Of a DNA stretch of 64,000 nt, positions 17,900 to 25,986 are shown one piece after another. Source of the stretch: Bacteroidota bacterium (GTDB lineage: Bacteria; Bacteroidota; Bacteroidia; UKL13-3); NCBI GenBank assembly GCA_027488905.1, contig JAIYAT010000007.1, forward strand, positions 310,001 through 374,000. The letters are read 5' to 3'. A program made the position numbers and the translations under genes. A model generated the notes under the pieces. The model did no database searches, was not told the DNA's origin, and was given only the letters and a program-made list of their open reading frames with translations. The first letter of the stretch is position 1; each line of letters begins with the position of its first letter.

Positions 17900-18433
17900 A
17901 TGACTTCAGTAATATTACACCAATTAGAGTTCATAAAATTCATTGATAATAGTAAAATTATAAATAGAATTAATCAAATGGCATTAGAACTCACTATTGA
18001 CTTCTCAAACTCCAATCCTCTCTTCCTATCCGTACTCAATGGCTCGTTTATTTTCTCTGCCGATTTATTGAGGCAACTTGATTTTGCCTGCGAAATAGAG
18101 TTTGTAAAAGTGAGTAGCTACTCAGGAACCCAAAGTACAGGCGAAGTTAAACAAGTTTTAGGTTTAAGTAAACCAATTGAAAATAGAACAGTAATTATAC
18201 TCGAAGATATTATCGATTCTGGTTTAACCATGGATTTTTTACTCCGCGACTTGGCTCGGTTCAAGCCGAAACAATTAGAAGTTTGTACTTTATTATTGAA
18301 ACCGGAAGCCTTACAAGTAAAGCTTCCGGTTAATTATATTGGTTTTGAAGTAGCCAATGATTTTTTAGTGGGATATGGCCTAGATTATAATGGCTTGGGC
18401 AGAAACTTGCCACATATTTATAAAGCGGTTTGA
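17900..18433 (+). CDS. hpt: Hypoxanthine phosphoribosyltransferase
   Basis: This 177-residue protein is the usual HPRT length. The PRPP-binding motif VIILEDIIDSGLTM lies near residues 99-112. The catalytic flexible-loop region KVSSYSGTQSTGEVKQVLGL precedes it, and LNGSFIFSADLLRQL supplies the PPi loop. YIGFEVANDFLVGYGLDYNGLGRNLPHIY is the purine-binding C-terminal signature of Hpt. The enzyme salvages hypoxanthine and guanine to IMP and GMP in the cytosol. It shows a curious detail: its TGA stop lies inside a GGTTTGAACC word (18427-18436). It converges on the cold-shock gene with a 12-base gap. Confidence 0.9.
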   Translation: MTSVILHQLEFIKFIDNSKIINRINQMALELTIDFSNSNPLFLSVLNGSFIFSADLLRQLDFACEIEFVKVSSYSGTQSTGEVKQVLGLSKPIENRTVIILEDIIDSGLTMDFLLRDLARFKPKQLEVCTLLLKPEALQVKLPVNYIGFEVANDFLVGYGLDYNGLGRNLPHIYKAV

Positions 18434-18445
18434 ACCTAGCTTTAA

Positions 18446-18895
18446 TTAAGCCATTTTTACATTTACAGCCTGTGGGCCTTTGTGGTTAGTTTCTATTTCG
18501 AAACTCACTTTGTTGCCTTCTTTGATGTTTACAGTTAAACCAGATGAATGCACAAATACGCCTTCCTTGGTCTTATCATCTTTGATAAACCCATAACCTT
18601 TGCTTTCATTAAAAAAGGTTACAATACCTGTGCGATGCGGGTCGTATATCTCTGCCACTTGCTTGGCAACACCTATTTCGATATCTTCTAATTTAAATTC
18701 TTTTTTCCTACTTGGATCTGGTGGAACAGAAGTTAAATTTCCATTTTCATCAACATAGGCCATCATGTGCTCTATGCCCATACCTTTTGCAGAACTAGCT
18801 TTTCTTTGCTCTTTCTTTTCTTCTTTTTCTTTACGCTTGCGTACTTTTTGTTTTTCTTTTTCCTTCTTGCTGAAGGTTTCTTGTGATTTTGCCAT
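18446..18895 (-). CDS. Cold-shock-domain protein with charged N-terminal extension
   Basis: I place the start at 18895 (149 residues, MAKSQETFSKKEKEKQ); the ATG four codons upstream adds nothing recognisable. Residues 1-40 are almost all Lys/Glu/Arg, a likely disordered RNA-binding arm. The cold-shock domain fills about 85-149: RTGIVTFFNESKGYGFIKDD, EGVFVHSSGL, EGNKVSFEIETNHKGPQAVNV. It carries RNP-1 (KGYGFI) and RNP-2 (VFVH). This architecture is common in Bacteroidota. A role as an RNA chaperone is inferred from the family. Confidence 0.88.
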   Translation of the reverse strand: MAKSQETFSKKEKEKQKVRKRKEKEEKKEQRKASSAKGMGIEHMMAYVDENGNLTSVPPDPSRKKEFKLEDIEIGVAKQVAEIYDPHRTGIVTFFNESKGYGFIKDDKTKEGVFVHSSGLTVNIKEGNKVSFEIETNHKGPQAVNVKMA

Positions 18896-19053
18896 ATAAG
18901 TTAACAAAGATAATTGTTTATCTTACAGATTTTGAATTATTTTTCAACCTAAATTGATTTAGTTTTGCTCAAACAGGGTCAAACTAATTTTTTTTAATAA
19001 AAATCATTTTTTGAACCCAAATTATACTTTTTATTCGCATCAAAATTAACGCT

Positions 19054-19626
19054 ATGCTTAACATTGTACTTTTTGGCCCTCCAGGCGCAGGCAAAGGCAC
19101 TCAATCAGCCAAACTTATTGATAAATACCATTTGGTACATCTTTCTACAGGCGATATTTTTAGAGCCAATATCAAAGGTGGGACTGAATTAGGCGTGCTT
19201 GCAAAAAGTTATATCGACAAGGGTCAGCTTGTTCCAGATGAAGTTACCATTGGTATGCTTGCCGATGAAGTAAATAAATCAGCAGATGCAAAAGGATTTA
19301 TCTTTGATGGCTTCCCAAGAACTTCTGCTCAAGCTCAAGCCTTGGATAACCTGTTAGCTGAAAAAGGTACAGCAATTTCTATGATGTTGGCTTTGGAAGT
19401 TGAGGAGGAAGAACTCAAGAAGCGTTTGCTTATTAGGGGCAAAGATAGTGGCCGACCAGATGACCAAGACCCAACGATTATTCAAAATAGAATAAATGTT
19501 TACAACGCCGAAACAATGCCTGTAAAGACTTTTTATGAAGGTCAGGGAAAGTACCACGGCATCAATGGAATTGGTGAAATTGAAGATATTTTCAATTCAC
19601 TTTGCGAACATATTGACAAGCCATAA
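19054..19626 (+). CDS. adk: Adenylate kinase
   Basis: This 190-residue protein starts MLNIVLFGPPGAGKGTQSAKL, with the P-loop GPPGAGKGTQ at residues 7-16. STGDIFRANI, GFIFDGFPRTSAQAQAL (the adenylate kinase signature) and RLLIRGKDSGRPDDQDPTIIQNRINVY complete the NMP-binding and short LID regions. It is the short form without a zinc-binding LID. It interconverts ATP + AMP and 2 ADP in the cytosol. A strong terminator follows, separating it from obgE. Confidence 0.95.
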   Translation: MLNIVLFGPPGAGKGTQSAKLIDKYHLVHLSTGDIFRANIKGGTELGVLAKSYIDKGQLVPDEVTIGMLADEVNKSADAKGFIFDGFPRTSAQAQALDNLLAEKGTAISMMLALEVEEEELKKRLLIRGKDSGRPDDQDPTIIQNRINVYNAETMPVKTFYEGQGKYHGINGIGEIEDIFNSLCEHIDKP

Positions 19627-19647
19627 TATTTGGTCCTTTGTGTTGAA

Positions 19648-19677
19648 GCCTGCAAAAGCTATCTTTGCAGGCATTTT
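19648..19677 (+). terminator. Rho-independent terminator after adk
   Basis: GCCTGCAAA and TTTGCAGGC form a perfect 9-bp stem (19648-19656 with 19664-19672) around AGCTATC, followed by ATTTTT. Confidence 0.88.
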
Positions 19678-19690
19678 TAATTTATAGCAC

Positions 19691-20680
19691 ATGGCCGAGT
19701 CTAATTTTGTTGATTACGTAAAAATCTGTTGCCGTAGCGGAAAGGGCGGAGCAGGTGCCATGCATTTTCACCGCGACAAGCATACTACCAAGGGCGGCCC
19801 TGATGGCGGAGATGGCGGCCGTGGTGGTAATATTATACTCAAAGGAAGCGCAAATGTTTGGACGCTTTTACATTTAAAATTTAGAAAACACGTTATTGCT
19901 GAACCAGGAAATAACGGAGAATCTGCACTTAGAAGTGGTAAAGATGGTAAAGATGAAATTATAGAAGTACCTTTAGGAACAGTTGCTAAAGATGCCGAGA
20001 CCGGTGAAGTTCTCTTTGAGATTACCAATGTAGGAGAAACTCATGTGCTTCTAGCAGGCGGTAGAGGTGGGCAGGGAAACCACCATTTTAAATCTTCTAC
20101 CAACCAAACCCCACGCCATTCGCAACCAGGAGAAGAAGGTAAGGAAGAGTGGAAAGTTCTTGAGTTAAAAATATTAGCAGATGTTGGTTTGGTAGGATTT
20201 CCAAATGCTGGGAAGTCAACCTTGTTATCTGTTGTAACCGCTGCAAAACCCGCTATTGCAGATTATCCTTTTACTACCTTGGTGCCAAATTTAGGGATTG
20301 TTAAATACAGAGAATACCAGTCTTTTGTTATGGCAGATATTCCAGGAATCATTGAGGGTGCCCATGAAGGAAAAGGTTTAGGTACTCGTTTTTTAAGGCA
20401 CATAGAAAGAAATGCAACTTTGTTGTTTATGATTCCAGCCACCTCAGCAAACATCAAAGACGATTTTGCGGTTTTAAAAAGGGAACTCAAACTTTACAAT
20501 AAAGAATTGCTTAATAAATCTCGTTTGTTGGCAATTACCCAATGTGATTTGGTTAGCAATGAAGAAATAAAAGCCATTAAAAAGCTGTTGCCTCGTGTAC
20601 CACATGTTTTTATTAGCTCAGCTACTGGAATGGGAATTGATGAATTAAAAGATAAGTTGTGGGAATTGATAAGTGTATAA
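19691..20680 (+). CDS. obgE: GTPase ObgE/CgtA
   Basis: This 329-residue protein has the glycine-rich Obg fold at about 1-159 ([30 protein letters not shown]). The G domain follows: G1 [12 protein letters not shown]2 [10 protein letters not shown]3 [17 protein letters not shown]4 TQCD (for N/TKxD) and G5 SSATGMG. There is no C-terminal OCT extension, as usual for Bacteroidota. It is a ribosome-associated GTPase in 50S assembly. Its own terminator upstream suggests a separate promoter or read-through from adk. Confidence 0.95.
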   Translation: MAESNFVDYVKICCRSGKGGAGAMHFHRDKHTTKGGPDGGDGGRGGNIILKGSANVWTLLHLKFRKHVIAEPGNNGESALRSGKDGKDEIIEVPLGTVAKDAETGEVLFEITNVGETHVLLAGGRGGQGNHHFKSSTNQTPRHSQPGEEGKEEWKVLELKILADVGLVGFPNAGKSTLLSVVTAAKPAIADYPFTTLVPNLGIVKYREYQSFVMADIPGIIEGAHEGKGLGTRFLRHIERNATLLFMIPATSANIKDDFAVLKRELKLYNKELLNKSRLLAITQCDLVSNEEIKAIKKLLPRVPHVFISSATGMGIDELKDKLWELISV

Positions 20681-20698
20681 TATTGTGGGTTTTAAAAG

Positions 20699-20714
20699 TA
20701 TTATCTTGATAATA
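20699..20714. promoter_or_regulatory. Inverted repeat upstream of the LysM outer-membrane protein
   Basis: TATTATC TT GATAATA is a perfect 7-bp inverted repeat in the 102-base gap between obgE and the LysM protein. It could be an operator. No T-tract follows, so a terminator is unlikely. Confidence 0.35.
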
Positions 20715-20782
20715 ACGTTCATTGCTTAACCTTGTGGTTTAATACGAGTTTTAATATGCAAAGGGATATTTCAGACCCTTAA

Positions 20783-22267
20783 ATGCATAAAATTGCTTTT
20801 CTTCTGTTTACAATTTGTTGTTTGGCATTTGCCTTTGGCGCAACAGCGCAACAAAAAATGAGGTCTGATACAATCGTTTTTTATAAAGTCAAACCAAAGG
20901 AAAATTTATATAGAATTTCACTTAAGTTTAATTGTACCATGCAGCAATTAATCGAGTGGAATCAACTACAAAATCCAAATTATGTTCAAGCAGGCCAATT
21001 GCTCAAAATCTACAATTATCCTGAGACAAAACTGAATCGTTTGAAGGAAGTAAAATCTACAAAGGATTCTATTGCCATAGTTGAGAGAAACATGATAAGG
21101 GATTCATTGGTTGCAAAATTGGTAATGAACCTGCTAAACTATGATTCCATTGCTAAGAAATTAAGCAAAAATTACTTAAAGAAGAATTATCCTGAAGACA
21201 ATTTATTGGATGGTACTCGTATCACACCGCGCGACGGACAATTTGATTCATCTGGACACATCAAATTTGGTGCTTATTTAAGTACCTATTACGCACATTA
21301 TAGTGATTCTGTTGGCGTTGGAAACTATGAAAGTTTTCCTACTTCAGCACCAATCAGCAATGCCTTTTCAATAAATATGCTGTTATTAGGCGCAAAGTAT
21401 CAGTCGGATAGGTTAAGAGGAAATTTTTTGCTTCATTTTGGTGACATACCTTCTAGTGGTTGGTCCAAAACTTTAAACATGATTCAAGAGGCCAATGCCG
21501 GATTTAGGTTGTTAAAAGGATTATGGTTAGATGCTGGTTTTTTTAGAACACACATTGGTGTAGAATCGATTCAGCCAAGGGAAAATATCACAAGCTCAAT
21601 TGCATTTGTGACCTACTTTGAACCCTATTATTTGAGCGGTGCAAAACTCACCTACAACCTTACACCAAGATTAAGTTTTCAGGTAAATACTTTTAATGGG
21701 TTTAACACTTTTGTGGAATCTAATAATAATAAGGCATTTGGGTTTTCAGCCTTATTCGACGTAAACAGCAAGTTAAGTCTAAATTTAAATACCATTTATA
21801 CAGATGAATCAGCAACTACCCAAACTGTTAAGCAACCAAGATGGTACTCTAATTTTTATTTAACCTATAAATCACAGTATTTGGATTTAGCTTTAGAAGG
21901 AAATTATGGCATTCAAGAAAATTCGCTTTTGAAAGATAAATCAAAGCAAGCAGAAATGTATAGTTCTTTATGTGTGGCTAAAATTAAGTTTAGTAAGCGT
22001 TTTGCAATTTATGGTAGAGCAGATTATTACAATGACTTAAATGAAATTTTAACAGGCCCAGTACTTAATGCTTCTCAAGAATCGGTAGGGTTGCATTTGT
22101 GGAGTGCCACAGGAGGATTTGAGTTTAAACCTATAGCAAATTCTTACCTTCGCACAGAATATAGGTATACAGAAACCATAGAGGAAAATCAGAAGATTTT
22201 TTATGTAAACAAATCTTTCAGCAATATCAGATATGAAATAATAGGTGCTTTAGGGTTTTGGTTTTGA
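20783..22267 (+). CDS. LysM-containing outer-membrane beta-barrel protein
   Basis: This 494-residue protein has a signal peptide ending ATAQ (residue 23). A LysM peptidoglycan-binding module lies at about 33-77 (FYKVKPKENLYRISLKFN...WNQLQNPNYVQAGQLLKIY). A long region of alternating amphipathic strands (about 150-494) follows and ends in IRYEIIGALGFWF, with a terminal Phe as in outer-membrane barrels. The barrel resembles porin-like DUF families that form channels. It could tether the outer membrane to peptidoglycan. Which solute, if any, passes is not visible. The final codons overlap one TTTGAACC word. Confidence 0.7.
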   Translation: MHKIAFLLFTICCLAFAFGATAQQKMRSDTIVFYKVKPKENLYRISLKFNCTMQQLIEWNQLQNPNYVQAGQLLKIYNYPETKLNRLKEVKSTKDSIAIVERNMIRDSLVAKLVMNLLNYDSIAKKLSKNYLKKNYPEDNLLDGTRITPRDGQFDSSGHIKFGAYLSTYYAHYSDSVGVGNYESFPTSAPISNAFSINMLLLGAKYQSDRLRGNFLLHFGDIPSSGWSKTLNMIQEANAGFRLLKGLWLDAGFFRTHIGVESIQPRENITSSIAFVTYFEPYYLSGAKLTYNLTPRLSFQVNTFNGFNTFVESNNNKAFGFSALFDVNSKLSLNLNTIYTDESATTQTVKQPRWYSNFYLTYKSQYLDLALEGNYGIQENSLLKDKSKQAEMYSSLCVAKIKFSKRFAIYGRADYYNDLNEILTGPVLNASQESVGLHLWSATGGFEFKPIANSYLRTEYRYTETIEENQKIFYVNKSFSNIRYEIIGALGFWF

Positions 22268-22283
22268 ACCAAAAAAAAGGCCA

Positions 22284-22775
22284 TTAAATTTTTGTTTCTT
22301 CAAATGAGCCTGTTTGTTTGTTTTTGCGGCAATTGTCCCAAGTAAAACATTTCCCATTCATGGCAATATAAACGCCATGCGGCAAAGTTTGGGCAAACGC
22401 AAGTGCGCTTCCAAGGTTAAATAAACCGTCGCTTGAACCAAATTTATATGGAATCATTGCGCCGGTTATAACGATAGTTTTGTTTTTTACGGTTTGAGCC
22501 AAAAAAGCACCAGTGTCAGTCATTGTATCAGTGCCATGCGTGATGACAATGCGTTCTTCTTCACAATTTTCGCAATTTTCTGCAATTAATTTGCGATCAC
22601 TATCTGTCATGTCTAAGCTATCAATGAGCATTAACGTGCGAATGGAGAGGTCTAATTTACTGCGACCAAGTTTTAAAATTTCATGAATGTGACTGTCTTG
22701 AAAAAAAAGCTTTCCAGTTAATTCATTGTATTCTTTATCAAAAGTGCCACCTGTTACAAATAATCTGATTGCCAT
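22284..22775 (-). CDS. Single-domain asparaginase-fold protein
   Basis: This 163-residue protein corresponds only to the N-terminal domain of type I/II L-asparaginase. FVTGGTFDKEYNE carries the first catalytic Thr (the TGGTI-like box), and ERIVITHGTDTMTDTGAFL carries the second (HGTDTM). IVITGAMIPYKFGSSDGLFNLGSALAFA follows. The C-terminal domain of the usual 330-residue enzyme is missing, and the sequence ends naturally with a Lys-rich tail. Stand-alone versions are known across bacteria, so this is probably intact and not a truncation. Activity on asparagine is uncertain. Confidence 0.82.
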   Translation of the reverse strand: MAIRLFVTGGTFDKEYNELTGKLFFQDSHIHEILKLGRSKLDLSIRTLMLIDSLDMTDSDRKLIAENCENCEEERIVITHGTDTMTDTGAFLAQTVKNKTIVITGAMIPYKFGSSDGLFNLGSALAFAQTLPHGVYIAMNGKCFTWDNCRKNKQTGSFEETKI

Positions 22776-22915
22776 GATGCAAAGAAAAGAATTTATTGGA
22801 TATGTTTTCCGTATTCATCTGATTCGCAAATTTGACAATCATAACCAAACATATTTAAACACTAATTGTCATAATTTACTACAACATTTATAGATTAAGC
22901 CATTACGCCACAATT

Positions 22916-22946
22916 CTTGTATTTTAAAGTGAATTGCATAGTTTCG
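22916..22946 (+). promoter_or_regulatory. Probable promoter for korAB
   Basis: CTTG at 22916-22919 and TAGTTTCG at 22939-22946 are spaced by 19 bases, one mismatch in each box from TTTG / TAnnTTTG. The ATG of korA is at 22978. Confidence 0.45.
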
Positions 22947-22977
22947 TAGCTTCATTTATAATTTATCATCTAAATTA

Positions 22978-24828
22978 ATGACTGCACATATAGATAAAGA
23001 AGTTGAATCTGTAGTAATTCGCTTTGCCGGTGACTCTGGCGATGGGATGCAACTTACAGGTACTCAATTTACTAATTCAACCGCCCTTTTCGGGAATGAC
23101 CTAGCTACTTTCCCAGATTTTCCTGCTGAAATACGCGCGCCATTGGGCACGTTGGCAGGCGTTTCGGGTTTCCAAATTCATTTTGGTTCAACCCGAGTTT
23201 ATACCCCTGGCGACCAATGCGATGTATTGGTGGTAATGAATGTTGCGGCTTTGAAAGTTAATTTAAACGGCCTCAAAAAGGGGGGAGTTATCATTGTTAA
23301 TACAGATGGATTTGATGCCAAAAACCTTCGTTTGGCAAATGTACCTGAAGCAGATAATCCTCTAAAAAATGATTCCCTTAGTGAATACGATGTTAAAACC
23401 ATCGATGTTACCAAAATTACTAGGACTGCCTTAGCAGATAGCGGATTAGGAACCAAAGAAATTGACCGTTGCAAGAACATGTTTGTATTGGGTTTAATTT
23501 ATTGGATGTACCACCGCGAAATGGACAATACCATTGATTTTATCAAGGCTAAATTCAAGAAGAATGAAGCTGTGATGAATGCCAATATCAAAACCTTGAC
23601 CGCTGGCTGGAATTACGGTGAAACCACAGAAATGTTTGCCAATAGGTTTAATGTAGCCAAAGCAAAAATGGACCCAGGTGTTTACCGTGGTATCATGGGA
23701 AATCAAGCTGCTACTTATGGCTTAATCGCTGCTGCAGTTAAATCTGGTTTGCCATTATTTTATGGCACTTATCCAATTACTCCCGCTTCTGACATTCTAC
23801 ATGAACTAAGCAAGTATAAGAACTTCGACATCAAAACCTTCCAAGCAGAAGATGAAATAGCAGGAATTTGTGCTGCTATTGGAGCATCTTTTGGTGGAAG
23901 CCTTGCAGTTACAGGATCTTCTGGTCCTGGTATTGCGCTTAAAACTGAAGCCATTGGACTTGCAACCATGCTTGAATTGCCGCTTGTGGTGGTAAATGTT
24001 CAACGTGCTGGTCCAAGCACTGGTTTGCCAACTAAAACCGAACAAGCAGATTTGTTGCAATCCTTCTATGGAAGAAATGGTGAGTGCCCAGTTGTTATTT
24101 TGGCCGCACAATCACCAGCAGATTGTTTTATCATGGCTTACGAGGCTTGCCGCATTGCCCTTGAACATATGATTCCAGTTTTCTTTCTTTCGGATGGATA
24201 TATTGCTAATGGCGCTGAGCCATGGAAATTCCCAACCGCTGCCGAATTACCAGCAATTACTGTTGCTTTTGCAGAGGCTAGAAACAAAGGCGATGAACCT
24301 TTTATGCCTTACCTGCGCGATGAAAAACTAGGTAGACCATGGGCAGTTCCAGGAACAAAAGGATTAGAGCATAGAATTGGTGGACTAGAAAAACAAAACA
24401 TTACAGGTAATATCAGTTATGATGCAATGAACCACGAAAACATGGTGAAATTGCGTCAAGAAAAAGTGGATAGAGTTGCAAATTATATTCCAGCACAAAC
24501 CATAGATAATGGTCCGGAAGAAGGCGATTTGTTGATATTGGGTTGGGGTGGAACTTACGGTGCGCTTAAAACTGCAACCTTGCAACTAAGAGGAATGGGG
24601 TACAATGTTTCACATGCTCATTTACGCTACCTTAATCCTTTCCCTGCCAATTTGGGTGAATTATTAAGTAAGTTTAAAAAGGTTGTGATTCCAGAACTGA
24701 ACAACGGACAGCTGGTGAAAATTATCCGTGACAAATATTTTATTGACGCTATACCATACAACAAAATCCAAGGTCAACCCTTTATGGCCGCAGAAGTTGT
24801 TGCTAAAATTAAAGAAATACTCGACTGA
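22978..24828 (+). CDS. korA: 2-oxoglutarate:ferredoxin oxidoreductase-type subunit alpha (gamma-alpha fusion)
   Basis: This 616-residue protein has a gamma domain at about 1-190, beginning [20 protein letters not shown]. The pyrimidine-binding alpha domain follows at about 235-450 ([19 protein letters not shown]-like, [37 protein letters not shown]). The C-terminal domain ends [12 protein letters not shown]...[13 protein letters not shown]. This fusion is typical of KorA/ForA. The complex oxidatively decarboxylates a 2-oxoacid to acyl-CoA with ferredoxin as acceptor, or runs in reverse. It is 2 bases upstream of korB. The exact 2-oxoacid is inferred from family habits, not from residues. Confidence 0.9.
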   Translation: MTAHIDKEVESVVIRFAGDSGDGMQLTGTQFTNSTALFGNDLATFPDFPAEIRAPLGTLAGVSGFQIHFGSTRVYTPGDQCDVLVVMNVAALKVNLNGLKKGGVIIVNTDGFDAKNLRLANVPEADNPLKNDSLSEYDVKTIDVTKITRTALADSGLGTKEIDRCKNMFVLGLIYWMYHREMDNTIDFIKAKFKKNEAVMNANIKTLTAGWNYGETTEMFANRFNVAKAKMDPGVYRGIMGNQAATYGLIAAAVKSGLPLFYGTYPITPASDILHELSKYKNFDIKTFQAEDEIAGICAAIGASFGGSLAVTGSSGPGIALKTEAIGLATMLELPLVVVNVQRAGPSTGLPTKTEQADLLQSFYGRNGECPVVILAAQSPADCFIMAYEACRIALEHMIPVFFLSDGYIANGAEPWKFPTAAELPAITVAFAEARNKGDEPFMPYLRDEKLGRPWAVPGTKGLEHRIGGLEKQNITGNISYDAMNHENMVKLRQEKVDRVANYIPAQTIDNGPEEGDLLILGWGGTYGALKTATLQLRGMGYNVSHAHLRYLNPFPANLGELLSKFKKVVIPELNNGQLVKIIRDKYFIDAIPYNKIQGQPFMAAEVVAKIKEILD

Positions 24829-24830
24829 TT

Positions 24831-25856
24831 ATGACAGAAGTTGCAGAAAAATTAACCTCGAAAGATTTTGCTTCAGACCAAGAAGTGCGCTGGTGCCCAG
24901 GTTGTGGAGATTATTCTATATTAAAACAAGTTCAAACAGTTTTACCTGATTTGAACCGACCAAGAGAAGAGTTTGTATTTATCTCAGGAATTGGTTGCTC
25001 TTCGCGCTTTCCTTATTACATGGATACTTTTGGTATGCATTCAATCCATGGAAGGGCTACAGCAATTGCAACTGGTCTAAAAGCAACTCGCCCAGAGCTT
25101 TCTGTTTGGATTATCACTGGCGATGGAGACGCGCTTTCTATCGGAGGAAATCACTTCATTCATTTGCTACGTCGTAATCCGGATGTTAATGTTTTATTGT
25201 TTAACAACCAAATTTACGGGTTAACAAAAGGGCAATATTCTCCAACCTCTGAGCAAGGTAAGGTAACCAAATCAACCCCAATGGGAAGTTTGGATTATCC
25301 ATTTAATCCAATTGCTTTGAGCCTTGGTGCAGATGCTACTTTTGTGGCACGCAGTATGGATAGAGACCCAAAGCATCTTCAAACGGTAATCAAAAGAGGA
25401 TATGAGCACGCTGGTACTTCCTTAGTAGAAATATACCAAAATTGTAATGTATTCAATGATGGTGCTTTTGAAATATTTACAGAAAAAGGTTCTAAGAAAT
25501 TAGAAACCATTATGCTCGAAAATGGCAAGCCACTTGTGTTTGGTGAAAACAATGATAAGGGTATCAAACTTGATGGGTTCAAACCGATAATTGTAGATTT
25601 AAATGATGCCTCAGTAAACGACCTTTGGATACATGATGAAGAAGACTTGGTTAAAGCCACTATACTTTCGAGGTTTTATGATGATCCGAGTGTTGATGGC
25701 CATTTCCCAAGACCCTTTGGTGTATTCTATGTAAATAATAAAAAGGATACTTTCGACAACTTATTTAATGCTCAAATAGCCTATGCCAAGGAAACCTTTG
25801 GAAAAGGAGATTTAGACAAGTTAATTGCTGGTAAAGAAACTTGGGTGGTAAATTAA
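24831..25856 (+). CDS. korB: 2-oxoglutarate:ferredoxin oxidoreductase-type subunit beta
   Basis: This 341-residue thiamine-pyrophosphate subunit has [12 protein letters not shown], with the first cysteines of the iron-sulfur ligands. [25 protein letters not shown] follows, and the TPP motif is [22 protein letters not shown]...[16 protein letters not shown]. It partners with korA immediately upstream. No ferredoxin gene is adjacent. A strong terminator follows at 25897. Confidence 0.92.
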   Translation: MTEVAEKLTSKDFASDQEVRWCPGCGDYSILKQVQTVLPDLNRPREEFVFISGIGCSSRFPYYMDTFGMHSIHGRATAIATGLKATRPELSVWIITGDGDALSIGGNHFIHLLRRNPDVNVLLFNNQIYGLTKGQYSPTSEQGKVTKSTPMGSLDYPFNPIALSLGADATFVARSMDRDPKHLQTVIKRGYEHAGTSLVEIYQNCNVFNDGAFEIFTEKGSKKLETIMLENGKPLVFGENNDKGIKLDGFKPIIVDLNDASVNDLWIHDEEDLVKATILSRFYDDPSVDGHFPRPFGVFYVNNKKDTFDNLFNAQIAYAKETFGKGDLDKLIAGKETWVVN

Positions 25857-25896
25857 GTTTTGGGTTCGGTTTGAACCAAACCTAAATAAATGAATT

Positions 25897-25927
25897 AAGG
25901 CTGTATCATTATTGATGCAGCCTTTTT
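25897..25927 (+). terminator. Rho-independent terminator after korB
   Basis: AAGGCTGTATCA and TGATGCAGCCTT pair over 12 bp (one G-T wobble) around TTAT, followed by T4-AT. A GGTTTGAACC word (25868-25877) sits just upstream. Confidence 0.85.
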
Positions 25928-25957
25928 TATTTATAAATTTTTAAGAATTTTAAACAA

Positions 25958-25965
25958 TACTTTTG
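25958..25965 (+). promoter_or_regulatory. Candidate -7 box for the choice-of-anchor V protein
   Basis: TACTTTTG is a perfect TAnnTTTG, 21 bases before the ATG at 25987. The -33 region is only T-rich, without a clear TTTG. Confidence 0.45.
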
Positions 25966-25986
25966 AGGGAAATAATATACATAACC

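Noticed and set aside
22284-22775. Truncated or frameshifted asparaginase pseudogene
   Set aside because: Both catalytic Thr boxes are intact, and 160-residue single-domain versions are a known form; no C-terminal remnant is seen on either side.
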